From NCBI GenBank assembly GCA_003008705.1, contig PDUO01000043.1:188315-252314 (forward strand): a stretch of 64,000 nucleotides of DNA, written 5' to 3'. Source of the stretch: Pezicula radicicola. Lineage: Eukaryota; Ascomycota; Leotiomycetes; Helotiales; Dermateaceae. Position numbers and translations under genes: made by a program. This document shows, piece after piece, positions 1 through 14,130 of this stretch. The notes under the pieces were generated by a model. The model ran no database searches. It worked only from the letters and a program-made list of their open reading frames with translations, and was not told where the DNA came from. Within the stretch, counting starts at the first letter, position 1. Every line of letters starts with the position of its first letter.

Positions 1-1550
1 TGGGGCGGTCGGGACTTGGTAACGAACCAAATGTATCGAAACGGGCTCAATTTTAGAGTTGACTATTAACTGGCTCTTCACTGATTATATTCAGCGACGG
101 GCTTTCGAGAACTTAGTAACTTTGGTAATTGATAAGTTGATATCGTACCTATCTAGATGAATGGCGGTATTTCAAGCTGAGATAGTTGAAGATTGTTGAT
201 TCCTTGATGGATTTATATTAAAGACTTGGAACGGCCGGACACTGAACATGGACGACGATAACTATTGGACACGATATCTGCTAGAGAATGGCTAGGAGAT
301 CAAGGTTCAATGTGATGATCAGTGCCAGGTTGAGACAACATTTGGCACTAGTGTTCAAGAACTCAGGAGATTCGTACATTGGCAGAGAAGCAACCCGAGG
401 AGTAACTCGAAGAGTTTATATAAACAGGAAAACTAGCAGTAAGAAGGATATATCACGCATTCGAGCTATACTAATCAATGAAACAGCAAGTATCCTTGGG
501 GTACTTACTCCTTGTATCTTTCCGGTTTTATAAACTATGGACTACCTCCCGACATCACTCTCTGGTGGCTTTGGCTGAAAGCCACTGCGAACTATGAGCG
601 ACAGGAGATGTAGATTCTATTTTTTTTTCTTTGGTAGCTGTTTACAAAGATTGTGAAGAGGGTCGGTCTATATCGCAAGAACTAGACGGATATTGTATTC
701 CTACCAGCTACAATTCTATGGGGCTGGTGTCATGACTTCGTCAAGTTATACTCACTGATCACTATATATCAGGTAAGTCATCTGCGGTATAATTATTGGT
801 ATATTACTTACGCAGTCAGACTGGCTAGTAGCCAAAGCAGCAGATCCAATGTAAACATTTGGCAATGCTTGGAAAGGCTGAGACAATGGTTGTAGATTAT
901 TGATTTTTATAAAACCCAGAATAAAATTAAGTTACGAGTCTCCTTTATGATATACTAGTACTATACCCCAGACTAGAAAGCCTAATATTACCAACCCAAA
1001 GACGACGTTGACGTTGAGAGATCCGCACCAATGTAGGGGTCCTATACCCTATCCCCACTGAATGAGCCTCGTTTTCTGGTTGGCCAATAAGCGAGTTATA
1101 GTCGTCAATTCTTTTATATCATTCTTTCGAAATTTTCACTGGATGTTAATATTAGGAAATAAGTAAGCCAGGTCAACTAAGTCCTTCATTGCTACTTATG
1201 GTCCTTCCTGTACCTTCTATCGCATTAAAAGAGGCAGTGATTCATGTCAAAAATATATGAGGTGGAAAACACTGGATAACACTGATACCATGACACTTTT
1301 GAGTACTATTGAGAAGGTAAGTCGTTATAGTTAACAATATCCCGAAGCCATAAGCATCAGCCAGTACATTATATAGACCAGCTGCACCTTCAATGTTCAA
1401 TCCGTAATTGAAGCCACTACAAAGCTGAAAGTCTAAATACAGTAAAAGCAGATATGATAACTACTTTCATAACAGTACCGTCACAGAAAAATCGGTGAAT
1501 ACCATCGTCCTTTGTACTCCCCTTAGTAGTAAGAGAAGATAAACTCCTTC
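1..1550. other. Moderate-GC region without an assignable gene
   Basis: Base composition here is ordinary compared with the AT-rich blocks further right. The only notable open frame is 288-533 on the plus strand: 81 codons, arginine- and isoleucine-rich, with an ATG start. It matches no family I recognise and has no convincing neighbouring exon. GTAAGT-like donors are present near 770, but I could not build an exon chain. I see no RNA gene, terminal repeat or tandem array. This may be the remnant of another mutated gene. Confidence 0.3.
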
Positions 1551-1551
1551 A

Positions 1552-3560
1552 TTGCAACCGCAGAGGTATTTCCAACCGGTCAAGGCACCAGCGGAGCCGA
1601 GCTATACCAGCTTTAGTACCTCTACAATCACCCAGGCCTCATCCATGTTTAGTCCCGCCGATGTCTCCTCCTCTTCCTACTCCTCTTCATCATCGAGTAT
1701 ATCCATGTCTTCTTCGTCACCGAGAATATCCATCTTCTCTCCATTATCTAGTATACCCATCTCTTCTTTACCAGTGGTTAGTCCCTCCTCACCACCAATA
1801 GCCGGCGCCGCCTCCTTACCCGTCAAATACTCAAGCCCCGCTATTTCGAAAGTATCTCTATGATTATAAGTCACTCCATCCTCCATTCTATATATCCAAT
1901 ATCGATCAGAGAATTCGTAGAAAGGTTCCAGGATAGGTGGAACTATATCAAGTATAGTTGCGAGAAATGGACACATTTTCTCATTGTCCTTTACAGTATA
2001 AAAGACTCTCAAAATTGAAAGTATCATGCGTTCAGAGACTTCTCGCTCATTGCTAAGACGTTCGCCATTCAAAATAGTATCAAAGTCCGCTTGGTATAAG
2101 CCTTTGATAGGTTGGTTGGTATCTGGAGTGGAAGTTAAAAGTTGTTGATAGTATAGTAAGGCCGCTAGGTTCAATCCGAGCTACTCTTCTGTTTGAGAAT
2201 CCTGGATATCTTTAATAATTCGTTTATATAATTCTAAACCATCGACTGAGGCTGCCCAGTTAACTAGAACTTGGTTAATCGCTAACCTAATTTAGTTGAA
2301 AACAAGAAGCACTAGTACATTGTTCTTTGTTGTCTTGAGGGAAGGATAGTTATGGTAGAAATATATCCTGTCTCTTGTCAACATCATTCTCCAATATTCA
2401 TTATAGGGTGATTATACTTAGGTGCGAATCATCTATATCTGGTTGTAGCTAAGTTTGCCTAGAACGTTGAACGGAAGATCCTAGAGAAAATTAGAATTAT
2501 TCCTAGTTATTATATAGAATAGTATACCAAGCATTCATCTGGAAACCCAATTGGAAGGTAGTCCATTATTTTAGCCCTCATTTTCATAACATCTAGCTTA
2601 CGGATAGTATCACCGGCGAAGACTAGAGACTTTGAAAGGGCATCAAGTATTTTCTACAAGTCGAAGGTCCCAAAAGGTCTTGACCCACTAATACCATTCA
2701 TAGATCCGTATATATTGGTATTAACATTGGGCCTATACTTTGGATCAAGCTTATATTACCGTATATCTACACTACCTCCAACAACTTCGAGTAGGCTTCG
2801 GAAAAGTGAAATTCTGTGCAATTCTGCAGTACGTTGAGCAGCCCCAGCCTTATAGGTGGTAGTTTCGCGTGGGAGGTAGGTAGAGAGGTCTGTATAGAGA
2901 TTCCAAAATGCTTAGAGCAATTCGTCTTTATCTTTCTCAAGGAGTATAAGAACAAGGGGTGTGTCGTAGTCGTCGATTAAGTTTAGAGTGATATACAGAA
3001 GCTACTGGGAAAATCTAGTTTTAACCTTAGGATTAAGTTTCTAACAATTGTTAAGTGCTATTCTTAGTAAGTAAATAGGGGATGTTTTTACCAGGTCGCG
3101 CCTCAGGATTTCCGATTCAAGCAGTACTTAATGTTGTACTTGGGCGAACTTCCGATAATAAAGGTCGAGTCCTGGGCCTTGTCCAGAAGAGATTACCTTG
3201 ATAAAGTCTCGGAGAAAGTGAGCAAGAGCGTTACTTGTCGCCTTCTGTACACCATATACCGATACTTCCTTGTCTACTGGCTTCATCGGGCTAGGCTCGA
3301 GTTTAAACTCAAACTTGGAATCGTGAAGTAATGTAAGGTATGAATTATAACTTGTAACCCGGTATGTACTACAGCTTTTCCCAGTAATATATATTCCTAA
3401 TACTAATGATATTTGATGCCAATCGGAATTCCTTGACTCAATTTAATCCGCTGGTATACGGTACAGCTACCATGGTTCGTCGCTGAGAGGGATTTATTCA
3501 GAGGTCTATCATTTGTGAATAGTAGGTTCTCTAGAAAGTCCATAGAGCCTTACCAGTCTA
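1552..3560 (-). pseudogene. Degraded gene of unknown function with acidic C-terminus
   Basis: I do not recognise the family. Reading the minus strand from about 3,560 down to 1,552 gives long protein-like stretches joined through isolated stops: around 3,480-3,060 (motifs such as WHQISLVLG, ITGKSCSTY and LAHFLRDFIKVIS), 2,990-2,765 (ITLNLIDDYDTPLVLILL, HFSEAYSKLLEVV), 2,760-2,560 (DALSKSLVFAGDTIRKLD) and 2,380-1,677 (AASVDGLELYKRI, PILEPFYEFSDRYW). Most stops are TAA or TAG where glutamine is a plausible ancestor (for example DL*KILDAL), which fits C-to-T mutation. The longest uninterrupted piece, 1,677-2,174, ends in a run of about 35 Glu/Asp-rich residues. No signal peptide or catalytic motif is evident. 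The frame changes at least twice, at positions that could be introns or indels. The serine-rich frame on the opposite strand (1,552-1,863) is its shadow. Confidence 0.55.
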
Positions 3561-4320
3561 AATTCAATTCTCTATATGAAATGAAGAAACGATCAACTCC
3601 AGAAGGCTAACAATATAAGTAGCCATCAATATTAGGATAGCTATTAACATTGAGATAGCCAGCCATGTATAGAACGAAGCCTATTACACTCCTCGGAACC
3701 TTGCCTACACTTGCTGCCTGATTCTTGTTCTCAACAGGCAAGCATATCGCAATTGTAGCAAACATAAGCCGGAAGAGAGAGTATATCCTTAATATATCTT
3801 TTGAAGATTTTATAATATGACATCAGATTATTAACCCGGCCTACTAAGAAATCCTCGCCGGATACTATATCATGTAACTACGAATATACGATTAAATAAT
3901 GATACCTTAGGCTACCGGCCACGTAACCCATTTACGACCCATTTTACCGTATACCCTACGTAGTATTTTGCCTTAAGACCTTTCGCACAATGTGTACTTA
4001 GGAATAGGTCGAATACTTCTTTATAAAGATAAATCCCTACTTTGTTCTCCAAATATTAAAGCTATGTCCTAAAGGCGAAAAGAACCTATACCGTTTCTAT
4101 TCTACTACAACACCCATAGGCACGGTTGATACAAACATTACAAAGATAACCTTTAAGATATAAGCCTCTAAGCCTGCTTTTAAGCGTTTAATAGCTAAAA
4201 TGATCTAGAGACGAGGCGTGTAGTTTCGGTACATCTACTTCTATACAGCAGTAACCTATTGTACTGACTTATACTAGATCAATACCCAGCTAAGCAGGAG
4301 ACAACGGCAGTTACTGCTCA
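3561..4320. other. No assignable feature; transition toward AT-rich DNA
   Basis: Composition becomes progressively more AT-rich. On the minus strand around 3,600-3,700 a short hydrophobic stretch reads like a membrane segment (contains AISMLIAILILMATYIV), but no surrounding gene could be assembled. I see no RNA gene or terminal repeat. Confidence 0.3.
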
Positions 4321-4329
4321 AGGGGCAGG

Positions 4330-4650
4330 ACACACTCGGAAATCGATAATTTCAGGACATGGTTACAATATAACAGCTAGAGCCCTTATTAAAAAGGGGA
4401 ATCGTGACAGAAAACGAACACACGGTCCTCTCGCGATATCAGCAGCAGCAGGTCTGGAGATAGGGAGGGATTCAAAAGCGATTATATCAGGAAGTAGTTA
4501 CAAAGCGACAGGTCTAGGGATAGGGAGGGATTCGAAAGCGATAATATCAGGATGTATTTTCAAAGCAACAGCTACAGCCCTTATTAACAACGGGAGTAGT
4601 TACAAAGCACCGACACACAGTCCTCTCACGATATCAACAGTAACGGCTCA
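4330..4650. repeat. Nested direct-repeat cluster (60-bp and about 193-bp periods)
   Basis: Two adjacent near-identical units begin at 4,450 and 4,510, both starting AGGTCT and sharing ATAGGGAGGGATTC, so the period is 60 bp. A related half-unit with GATAATTTCAGG lies at about 4,340. A longer duplication is superimposed: the segment with GCCCTTATTAA and CACACGGTCCTCTCGCGATATC (about 4,377-4,440) recurs as GCCCTTATTAA and CACACAGTCCTCTCACGATATC (about 4,571-4,636), roughly 193 bp apart. Differences are mainly transitions. No open frame runs through it. Confidence 0.7.
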
Positions 4651-4861
4651 AGAAACAGACCTTGATTAGGAGATACCAATGGTCTAGAAAGTGGATGCGG
4701 TCTAGAGGAACAAGACCTACACAAGCTTATATAAACCATGAGTACGTTATAGATAATAGTAGTAACTCTAGAATAGAGATAGACAATAATAGGTACAGCG
4801 AATTAGTACGAAGTTGGATAGAATTAAGTTGGATAGTATTAAGCTATGTCTAAGTTAATAA

Positions 4862-7800
4862 ATAGATCAAGGTTAGATAAGTTTTATTAACAGGTATAGA
4901 AATAGTAGTTTACAGAGTAGGAAAGTACCTCGTATATTTTATCTACTTTTGCTTTAGCTCGCTTTCATTTTAGGATACAGTACTTGAATTATTAATATAG
5001 ATATGTTTTTATTTAGTATACTTAAAAAAAATATAACTTAAATTTTATTTAATTCCTCTTTTTAGTAGTTCTGCTACTCTGCGTCCTCACTCGTCCCTAT
5101 GTAACGTTGTACTATCTTGGTGATATAAGTAGGAAATTGGAAGACATTATATACAAAGCCCTAATGCCGGGAGTAAGCTCTTTATAGCTGTCTATATTTA
5201 TAAAGTTTAGGAAGTTAAACGATTTAAATAGAGAGTATAGGAATTTATTACAAGACAGGAATCAATAGAGAAGGATATAAGTTAAAAAACTAAGAACAAA
5301 TAAGAAAACTATAAATTTACAGGATCTATAAGTAATTTCATTACATTTAGAGGGACTTTTTTCTCGGGTTGTAAAGAAGATCTTATTCTCGAGGGACGAG
5401 GGGATATATATCAAAGATACTCAACCACTTTATAGTAGTTTATATCTACTTGAACAAAGTGAACCTTTTTAGAAGCTTTATTAATTGATTTAAGATTTAA
5501 GGAAACAGAAACCTAGTAAAATATTGTTTAGAAAGGTATCTATATCGTCTACATTCAGAAAGTAATTATTCAATTACTTTTATAAGCCTTTCTAATAAGT
5601 ACTTTTATTTAATTAAAAATTCCTACTAAAGGTAGACGGAAGTACTAAAAATAATATTATTATCTATTATATAATAATTACTAAGGTAACAGTGACCTTT
5701 GAGAATGATATTATTGTTGTTATAGTTATTATAGAACTATTTATAAATATTATACTTGTAAAGGGTAAGGTGGAGAGTTCCAATGTGTCTGAAACGGATA
5801 AAGTAAGTAGTGGAGCGACAGTACTACTATAGTTGTAGTAGTTAGTAGTAAAGGTAATACTACTTCGAGACTAATCATAAATAGATACTTCTATAGTACT
5901 AATTAAATCAATACCCGAAGATAATAAAGATCCTAGTATACTTATACCCACTGTGTAATTACTAATAATACTCTGGATAACCTTATTTATTCCTACTACT
6001 ATTAAAACCAAGATAGTACCTAAAGAATAGTTGCTTATAAGCGAGACAGAGGTTAATACAGGTATATACACGGAACTAGAGCTCGAAACCGAGGCTAGTA
6101 TACCGGCTCGAAGATTATTATAAGTTATATCTAGATAAACTAGCTAATTAGGTATATATTCTAGGCATAAACCATCTACGCCCTCTAATAGCCCTGAAAT
6201 ACTTTTAATTAAGCTCTTGTTACCGACAGTGTTACTACTACTCTCCTACTACATCCTACCTCCTAGTCCTATCTTCTAAATCTATACTATCTTCTGAATA
6301 CCTACCTCTATATTATTATAACTTATAAACTCTTCTTTTATAACGTTATAGCTATAACTAGCTCTTGATACGTTATTAAATATCTCTATAGCTTCTATTA
6401 AAGGTAGTACTTTAAAGTTATAAATACCCTCCTCCTAAGTTCCTTCGCCGACACTAGTAAATAGTAGTCCAAGACCCTTGGTTTTATTAAAAGAGCGTCT
6501 ATATATAGGTATACTAAGTATAATTTTACTAGTATCAATATCTTATAATATATAGTAGTTAACTATAGTCTAAGTATTAAATAGTATAGACTTATTATTT
6601 ATAAAGAAAATATTTACTTAATAACTAGTTTCTATACTCTAGCTTCTAGTATAATTATATACTATTAGATTCTAAAAATTAATATATTAATCTATCTTAG
6701 TAAGATATAATTTCTTATAATTTAATAGCCTGGTAGGAGAAGTTACTATAAGCTAGAAATAATATAGTATACTTAGTAAATTACTATATATATTAAGAGT
6801 CCCTCTAATTATTTAAAGTAATAGAACTAGATAAGTAGTCTAGGTATCGTCTAATAGATACTCCTAGTTAATATCGAGTCTATCAAGCCCGAGGTTATAG
6901 ATAAGAGAAATAGTAGAGGATATAAATATTAAACAACTAGAGATAGTAGAAGCTAGTACTATAAAATTTAAAGAATAACTCTAGCTACCTATTGAAAGAA
7001 GGACTTTAAGGTTTCTATTCTACTTTTTAAGGATATAGAGTTACTTTAAGTAGCTATAAAGATTAATACTATTATTATCTATAAAATCCCTAATAAATTT
7101 TATATTAGTATTAGTTTATAAATCTAAGAGATATCTATTTATAATATTCTCTATTAGAACTTAATCTAATAGATATCTAAGATTAATCTTATACTTCTTC
7201 TATATCTAGATTAATATTTATAAAAGTATAGAGTATATATATAAGCTTATTAGCTAGTAGGTCTTAGAGGAAGAACTATCTCTTATATATTACTCTAATT
7301 TTATTAGTATATAAAGTTACTTATATATAGTAAGTAAACTAATTAATATAGTATATAATAGTATAATAATTATTTTCTATAAGTATCTTAGTATTTAACG
7401 TTAGTAGAAGATCTTTATAGGGAGAAACATTATTAACTACTAGTAATAAATAAAGGAGTTTTAAAAGTATTATAATATTTACTCTTAAGCTCTCTAAGAA
7501 AAAGACCTTAGTAGTAGATTATTTTAAGATAAATTAACTAAGAGAATAAAAGCTTTAAATATAATTTAAATATATAAACTATTATAATAATCTTAATAGT
7601 AAATTAAGATATCTCTAAAACTATATTAATTAAAAGTAGATTATTTATACTCGAAGATAACTAAATCTAAATAACTATCTAAATTAAAATAACTCTCTAA
7701 ATCAAGATAGTCTATTAGTTTAGATATCCCTCTTTTTACTACTTTAGCTAAGTTTCCTTATAGTTAAATCCTAAATTAATAAGTTATATATTTACTAAAT

Positions 7801-9150
7801 ATTATATAATTTACTCTATTAGATAGATAGAGAACTATTATTTATAAGAATTTATATTATTATTACTAGTAACTATTTAATCTAACTAGTCTAGAGGTCT
7901 ACTCTATAAAAATATTCTACTATCTCTATTAAGATAAGTATCCTTATTATTAATTATAAGATACTTATTATACTTCCTTATATAATTAATTTTATTTATA
8001 ATAATATTAAGGTTATTCTATAAAATCTAGATAATAGATCTAGTAGTAATACTACCTCTTTCTATATTTATAACCCTTTTTAACTAGATATCTACTTATC
8101 TAAACCTATTATACTATCTTATCTCTATCTTCTCTTCCTTCTAATAGAAGAAGAAGTTAATTCTATACTTTATAAATATAAATCTCTAGCTCGGACTACC
8201 CTTATAACCTATAGTATAGTTAAAGATTAAAGTAAGGAAGGTAATAAATATTATAATTATTACTTACTCTATATAGACTACTTTATTATTAGTATTATAA
8301 ACAAGGAAGAATAGACTAATAAGGTAAAATTCTATAAAATACAAGCTAGTAAGTTGAATAAGATTACTTATATTTAGTATATAGGTAAAGTTATAACTAA
8401 ATCTTCTTATTATAGAATAGATAGATTTTATTAATCTATCAAGGTCTTAACTATAGAGGCTATAGGTATACTATAAAGATATATCTTTATTTATAGAAGT
8501 TTAGAATACTACTCTATTATATATAGTTATATATATTAAATATTAATAAATAATACTATTAGAAGAAGTACTAGAAATAATAATATATAATAATAAAAAT
8601 AATAAATATAACTAGACCTCGGAGTATAGAAAAATATCCTTACTATACTTTACTAAAAATAATAAAGCTTTTATAAAGGGATTAACTTATAAAAGTAGAT
8701 TAACTTTTTAATAAGAGAGTATTTAAATAAAGTTAGTTTTAGGTCCTATTATATTTATATAAAAAACTTAATACTCTAAGATAGTAAGTAGCTTTAGTAG
8801 CTTTTAAGCTCTAAAGAGACTTCTAGGACTATATTATAATTAGATTTCAATTATCTTATTCTAGGAGTATATAAGGTAGGGAATAGAAGTAGGAGATAGT
8901 AAGATATATTTAATATATTATATAGTAAATAAAGTAAGGTTATATAGAAGAATAATAATAATCAAGGACCTAGTAACTAGTAACCCCTTTATAGTCCTAA
9001 CTATATAAACTATAAAGACTAAGGATAGTAATAAGGATAGTAAGAATAAACTAATAAAGGATATCCCTACTTCCTAAGTAACTCTATATACTCTAAAGTC
9101 TAAATAGATATATATTATAAAGATACTAAAATAGAAGATAATTATAATAG
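4862..9150. other. RIP-saturated AT-rich DNA, element identity unresolved
   Basis: The sequence is about three-quarters or more A+T, with cytosines almost always before T or C and nearly no CA or TG dinucleotides. No ATG-initiated frame of useful length exists except a 66-codon accident at 5,871-6,071 on the minus strand. The density of TAG and TAA in all frames is what saturating C-to-T change of coding repeats produces. I tried LTR-integrase, gag and DNA-transposase readings on both strands and found none convincing. The right part may hold the 5' end of the LINE that follows. Confidence 0.6.
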
Positions 9151-12100
9151 ATATAATTATAATTATATCTAATAGAGAAGATCTTAATATCTATCTATAA
9201 AGATATTTATAGAAACTAAGTATAAAGACTAAGTAGAATAAAGTAGATTAGGATATATTTAAAGTAAGAAGATTAGATAAGAGACTTAGAGTTAATAAAT
9301 AAGTAATATTAGAAAATATTCAAGAATAAATAAATAAATAAACTAATATACTTAAGACTCTTCTAAAGGAATAGATAAAGTAAAATATATATAATAAAAA
9401 GATAAAAGTAAAACTTACTTATATAGAAAAGGAACTAGAAACTATTAAAGAAGAATACTAAATAGTTAAAGAAGAGTTATATAAGATAAAATAATAAATA
9501 GTAGATAGTATTATAACCCTTATATCAGGAAATAATAACTCTAATCTATTCTATATAGAAGTTATATATATTATACTAACTAGTTAACTAAGTAATATAT
9601 AAATACTCTTATCCTTAAATACTATATTATTTAATTTTACTAATATACTATACTATATAATTAATACCTCTAGAGTTAAAGCTAAAGTAAGTAACTAAGT
9701 CTCTATAGAAGTAATTTAGAAGATAATAGAAAATAGAATATATAATAAATAAGATAATACTATATAATAATACTAAGTAGTAATAATAGATTTAAAGAAT
9801 CTATACTAGATTAGAGTTATCTATAGAAATAAAGCTAAATATAAAAAGGTAAAGTAAGTAGTAAAAGTAAATCTAGTATAAGGAGTATAGATTCTTTAAG
9901 ATAACCTATATCCTATTAGAGTAAATAGTATTAATTATATAACTATATTAGATAAGATAGATAATATCTAAACTAGAGCTACTAAAGCCCTTAGTAAAGA
10001 AAATAATACCTAGATTATAAAGATAGTATAGTTTAATAATAGAGTTATACTAAAGGTATATAGCTCTATAGTTATATATCTTACTAAAGAATTAGATATA
10101 AGATACTTCCTCTAAAAAGGGTTTTTCTATACTAGAGGAGAATTAAAATATACTAAGGTATTTAAATACTAAGATTATTTAAACTAATACTATAACTACT
10201 AGGAAATCACTAACTATAAAGTTTACTAGTATACTAAAATATAGATCTATAGGAGATATACTAAAGAAGACTATTAATAAACTAAATATATAAAAACTAT
10301 CTTAAAATATATCTTATATAAAGACCTCTATAAATTATTTAATAGAAACTATTAGAAACTCTATTTATCCTAGTATAAGTAGAATATTCTAGTTAATCTA
10401 ACTAAATATCAGGAAATAAGATATTATACTTAATAGTCTAATAAATAATAAGTAAATTCAAGATACTATAGTACTAGTTATCTAGGAGCTTTAGGTAAGA
10501 AGGACTAAAGACTTACTCCTTATAATACTAATATACTACTATAAATAGATAAAGATAGTACCTTCGATTTAGAGAGAAGGTAGATAATCTATTAAGAGTA
10601 TTCTCTAGATAAATAAGGATATTAAAGTAGAGTAGATAATAATACTATCTCTAAATATAATAGTAATAATTATTTAATTATTTAAATAGTTAATCCTAGT
10701 TACTTTAGTCTATATACTAGAGATAGATACTTAGATACTATAAGATATATATAATAGTTTATAAAAGACTATTTAGAAGGTAAGAAGAAAAGTAAATATA
10801 ATAGTTAAACTTATAATAATAGAGGATTTTAATTAATATAACTAATTATAGGGAGGAGATAATATTTTAATAGAGAGACAAGGAGAGACTAACTTAATTA
10901 TTAATCTAATAAATAAGTTTACTCTTAATAGTTTACTTTACTATAAAACTAAAATATAGTATAGAGGAGACTATAAGATAACTATTAATCTAGCTCTTAC
11001 CTCTAAGGAATTAGAAAGTATTATAGTTAAATATATATTATATAAAATAGAATATAGGTTAGACTACTATATAATTAAGATAGTTTTTAATATCTTTATC
11101 TCTATACTAAGACCCTAGAAAAGACTCCTCCTTAAAAATACCCTATAGAAGGAGATAAATACTAGAATAATAAACTTACTAGGACTCTTATTAGAAGGTA
11201 TAATATAATAAAAGATAGATAGATTAATAATAATAGTTATAAAGACTATCTATACTCTAATACTAAAAGCTAAACTATCTCTATATACTAAAAGATAGTA
11301 GACCTCTAATCTTATATAACTTTATTATATATATACTTATTGGAGGAACTATATATAAGTTAAATAATATAGTAGATAAAGTATATCTAATCTAGAAGAG
11401 AAGATAAAAACTATAATAAAGTAATACTATAATACTATTTACTAATAAAAGAAGAAGTACTAGAATAAGTTCCTTATAGATAATAATAATATCTAGAAGA
11501 TAACTAAGTACCTAAAGTTAAATAATAATTTAGTATTTAGAAAAGTTCTATAGTTTATTAGAGCTAATAGAATAACTATAGTTAACTATATAGAGTAAGT
11601 AGAGGAGCTTCTAATTAAGTTCTTCTCTCTACTACTAGATAATATCAATAATAAAGACTTAAGACTATAAAGAGCCTCTATAATAATACTAACTATTACT
11701 ATAGAAGAAGTAGAATAATAGCTCTTTATAGTTAAATCATAGAAGGTACTAGGAGAAGATAGCTTATTAGTAATTATATAAAAAGAGATATAGTTAGTAA
11801 TTAAATATTATATACTAGTACTATTCTAAGTATTACTAGAGGAGAGAGTAAGGCTATACTAATAATAATATATAAAAATTATCCCTTTAAAGAAGCTAGG
11901 TAAAGAAGATTATATAATTATAAAGTTATAAAGATTAATCTCTCTACTAGTAACCTTAGATAAGATCCTTAAATTAGTAGTTACTAAAAGAATCTTATAT
12001 ATAGTTAAGATATATAACCTTCTCTTAACTAACTACTTTAGTATATATAAGTAGTAATCAATAGAGTAGATACTCCTCCTTCTATAAAAAGAGATTTATA

Positions 12101-14130
12101 TAACTTAGAGAGGTTATAAGATTATAAGTCTAATTAGTTTTAATATTAAAGGAGTATATAATAAGGTATATAAGGAGTAACTATTATAAAGAATAAAAGT
12201 ATAAGGTATACTAGAAGAGCTATACTAATAGGTAAAGGTTTTTTATTTAGAATATATAATATTAATTTAAGTAAATAACTAAACCTCTAAAATATAAAAA
12301 CTACTATAGACTAGCTTATTATAAGACTCATCTCTATCCCTAATCCTATTCCTTTTCTTTAATATAAACCTAGTTTAATGATAGATTAATATATATAGAG
12401 ATACTATAGCTTTTATAAATAACTTTATAGTCTAGGTTATAGGGTTTATAGTATAGAGTAACTAAGAAGGTATAGAAGTAATTATTAGTAATACTATAGA
12501 ATAGAAAAAGAGGAGTAGTATAACTTTTAAAGTAAATAAGATAATAATTATTTACTTTACTTATAAGTTATATAAGATAGATACTTAACTATTTATTATT
12601 AAAGGATAAGCTATTAAACTAAAGGAATATATTAAAATTCTTAGTATAATTATAGACACTAAACTTAAATATAGAGAATATATAGTGAGAGCTACTTCTA
12701 AAGGACTAAAGATAATAATAAAGCTTAGATAACTTAGAGAGCTATTACTAGCTATAGTATAATAACTCTTTATAGCTATAGTTACTCTAGTAGTAGATTA
12801 TACTTCTAATATATAAATATATAAGTATAGATATAAGTTAACTATACCTATTAATAGAGTCTAGAAAATAGGAGTATAAGTAATAGTAGAAATATTTATA
12901 ATAATTACTATAAGTATAGTAGAGGTAAAGGTAACTATCTCTATAGTAGAGGATAGACTCTAGAGAAGAGTTATTAAACTATAGATAGATATCTATACCT
13001 TGTCTAATACTAATCTACTCTATAGGAATATATTCTAAATATAGAAATTTAGGAAATAATACTACTTACCTCTTTATTAGATAATAGAGAAACTTAAAGA
13101 TATTATAATAAAGAAAATAAAAACTATCTATCTATTTACTCTACTACTATAGAAGAAGAGAGTATAAACTATCACTAATAAGGAACTAATAAGGTAACTA
13201 AACTTAAACTAAGTAGTATATATTACTATAAATAACTTAGTATAAAATAATATAGTTAGACTAGATATAGTAATTAAGATATATAAGTAAGTTAGAGATA
13301 ACCCTATAGTTAAAATACTTTTCTCTACTCTAGGTTTAAGAATAGAGTAGAACCTATATATTATAAAACTAGTAGTAATAGTTTATACCCTCTAATAATT
13401 ACTATAATATAAATACTATAGTATTATACTATAGATAAGAAATAAAATAACTACCCTTATACTTAGAAACCTATACTAATAGTCTAACTAGAAATAGATT
13501 TATAGTATTTATAAATTAATTAATAAACTTAAGAGAAAATATAATAAAATTACTATAGTATAGTTACTAATGAATAAAGATAAGGAACTCTAGATATATA
13601 CTAAAGAGAAAGCTAAAGAAGCTATATAATAGAGTATAGAGCTATAGATACTACTCTCTAGAGTATAATTAATAATACTTAATATAGTATAAACTAAATA
13701 AGATACTACTAGAAGTTTACTAGAGAAGGTTAGAAAACTATCTAAGAAAGTAGATATAGTATTACTAGATAAATATACTTAAAAGTTATATAACTAGTTA
13801 ATATAAAAAGAAGTAAGTATACTTACTTAGCTAAGAATAAGAATAGTAAGATTAAACTTATATCTATTCCTTATTAAAGCTATATTATCTAATTAATATA
13901 CCTATAGAGAAGCTAGAGAAATAGTTAAATACTTTCTTTTTTAATATTAAAGATAAACTATATACTAAATAAAGATACTTTAATATATAGAAATTTATAA
14001 AAGTAATATTTTATTCTACCTAGAAGGAAAATTACTATTAGATAATAAGAATTAGACTTCTAATATAAAAGTAGTTTAAATAATAATATAATTTATAATA
14101 GTTATAAGCTAGCTTAATACTAACTCTTAG
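9150..14130 (+). mobile_element. RIP-destroyed Tad1-like LINE (gag-like ORF1 plus EN/RT/RNase H ORF2)
   Basis: Two successive coding relics on the plus strand resemble a fungal non-LTR retrotransposon. ORF1 (about 9,150-10,375) reads as a gag-like protein; its region 10,130-10,290 has tyrosines spaced like the cysteines of CCHC knuckles, as expected if TGY became TAY. ORF2 starts near 10,381 with an endonuclease-like reading. It reaches EDFN and GGDN near 10,830-10,865 and EYRLDYYII (ancestrally like EHGSDH) near 11,050. RT follows (11,500-12,900, with KLKYREYIVRA near 12,660), then RNase H and a C-terminal zinc-finger-like tail to about 14,130. The RT active site, normally F/Y-x-D-D, reads FINN at 12,412-12,423, so both catalytic aspartates are asparagine codons. 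Dozens of TAA/TAG stops interrupt every domain. The start is uncertain and no target duplication was found. Confidence 0.75.

Noticed and set aside
1552..1863. Serine-rich 103-codon plus-strand frame
   Set aside because: It is the antisense shadow of the Glu/Asp-rich C-terminus of the minus-strand relic.
3131..3331. 66-codon plus-strand frame
   Set aside because: It is antisense to a well-formed segment (LAHFLRDFIKVIS) of the minus-strand relic.
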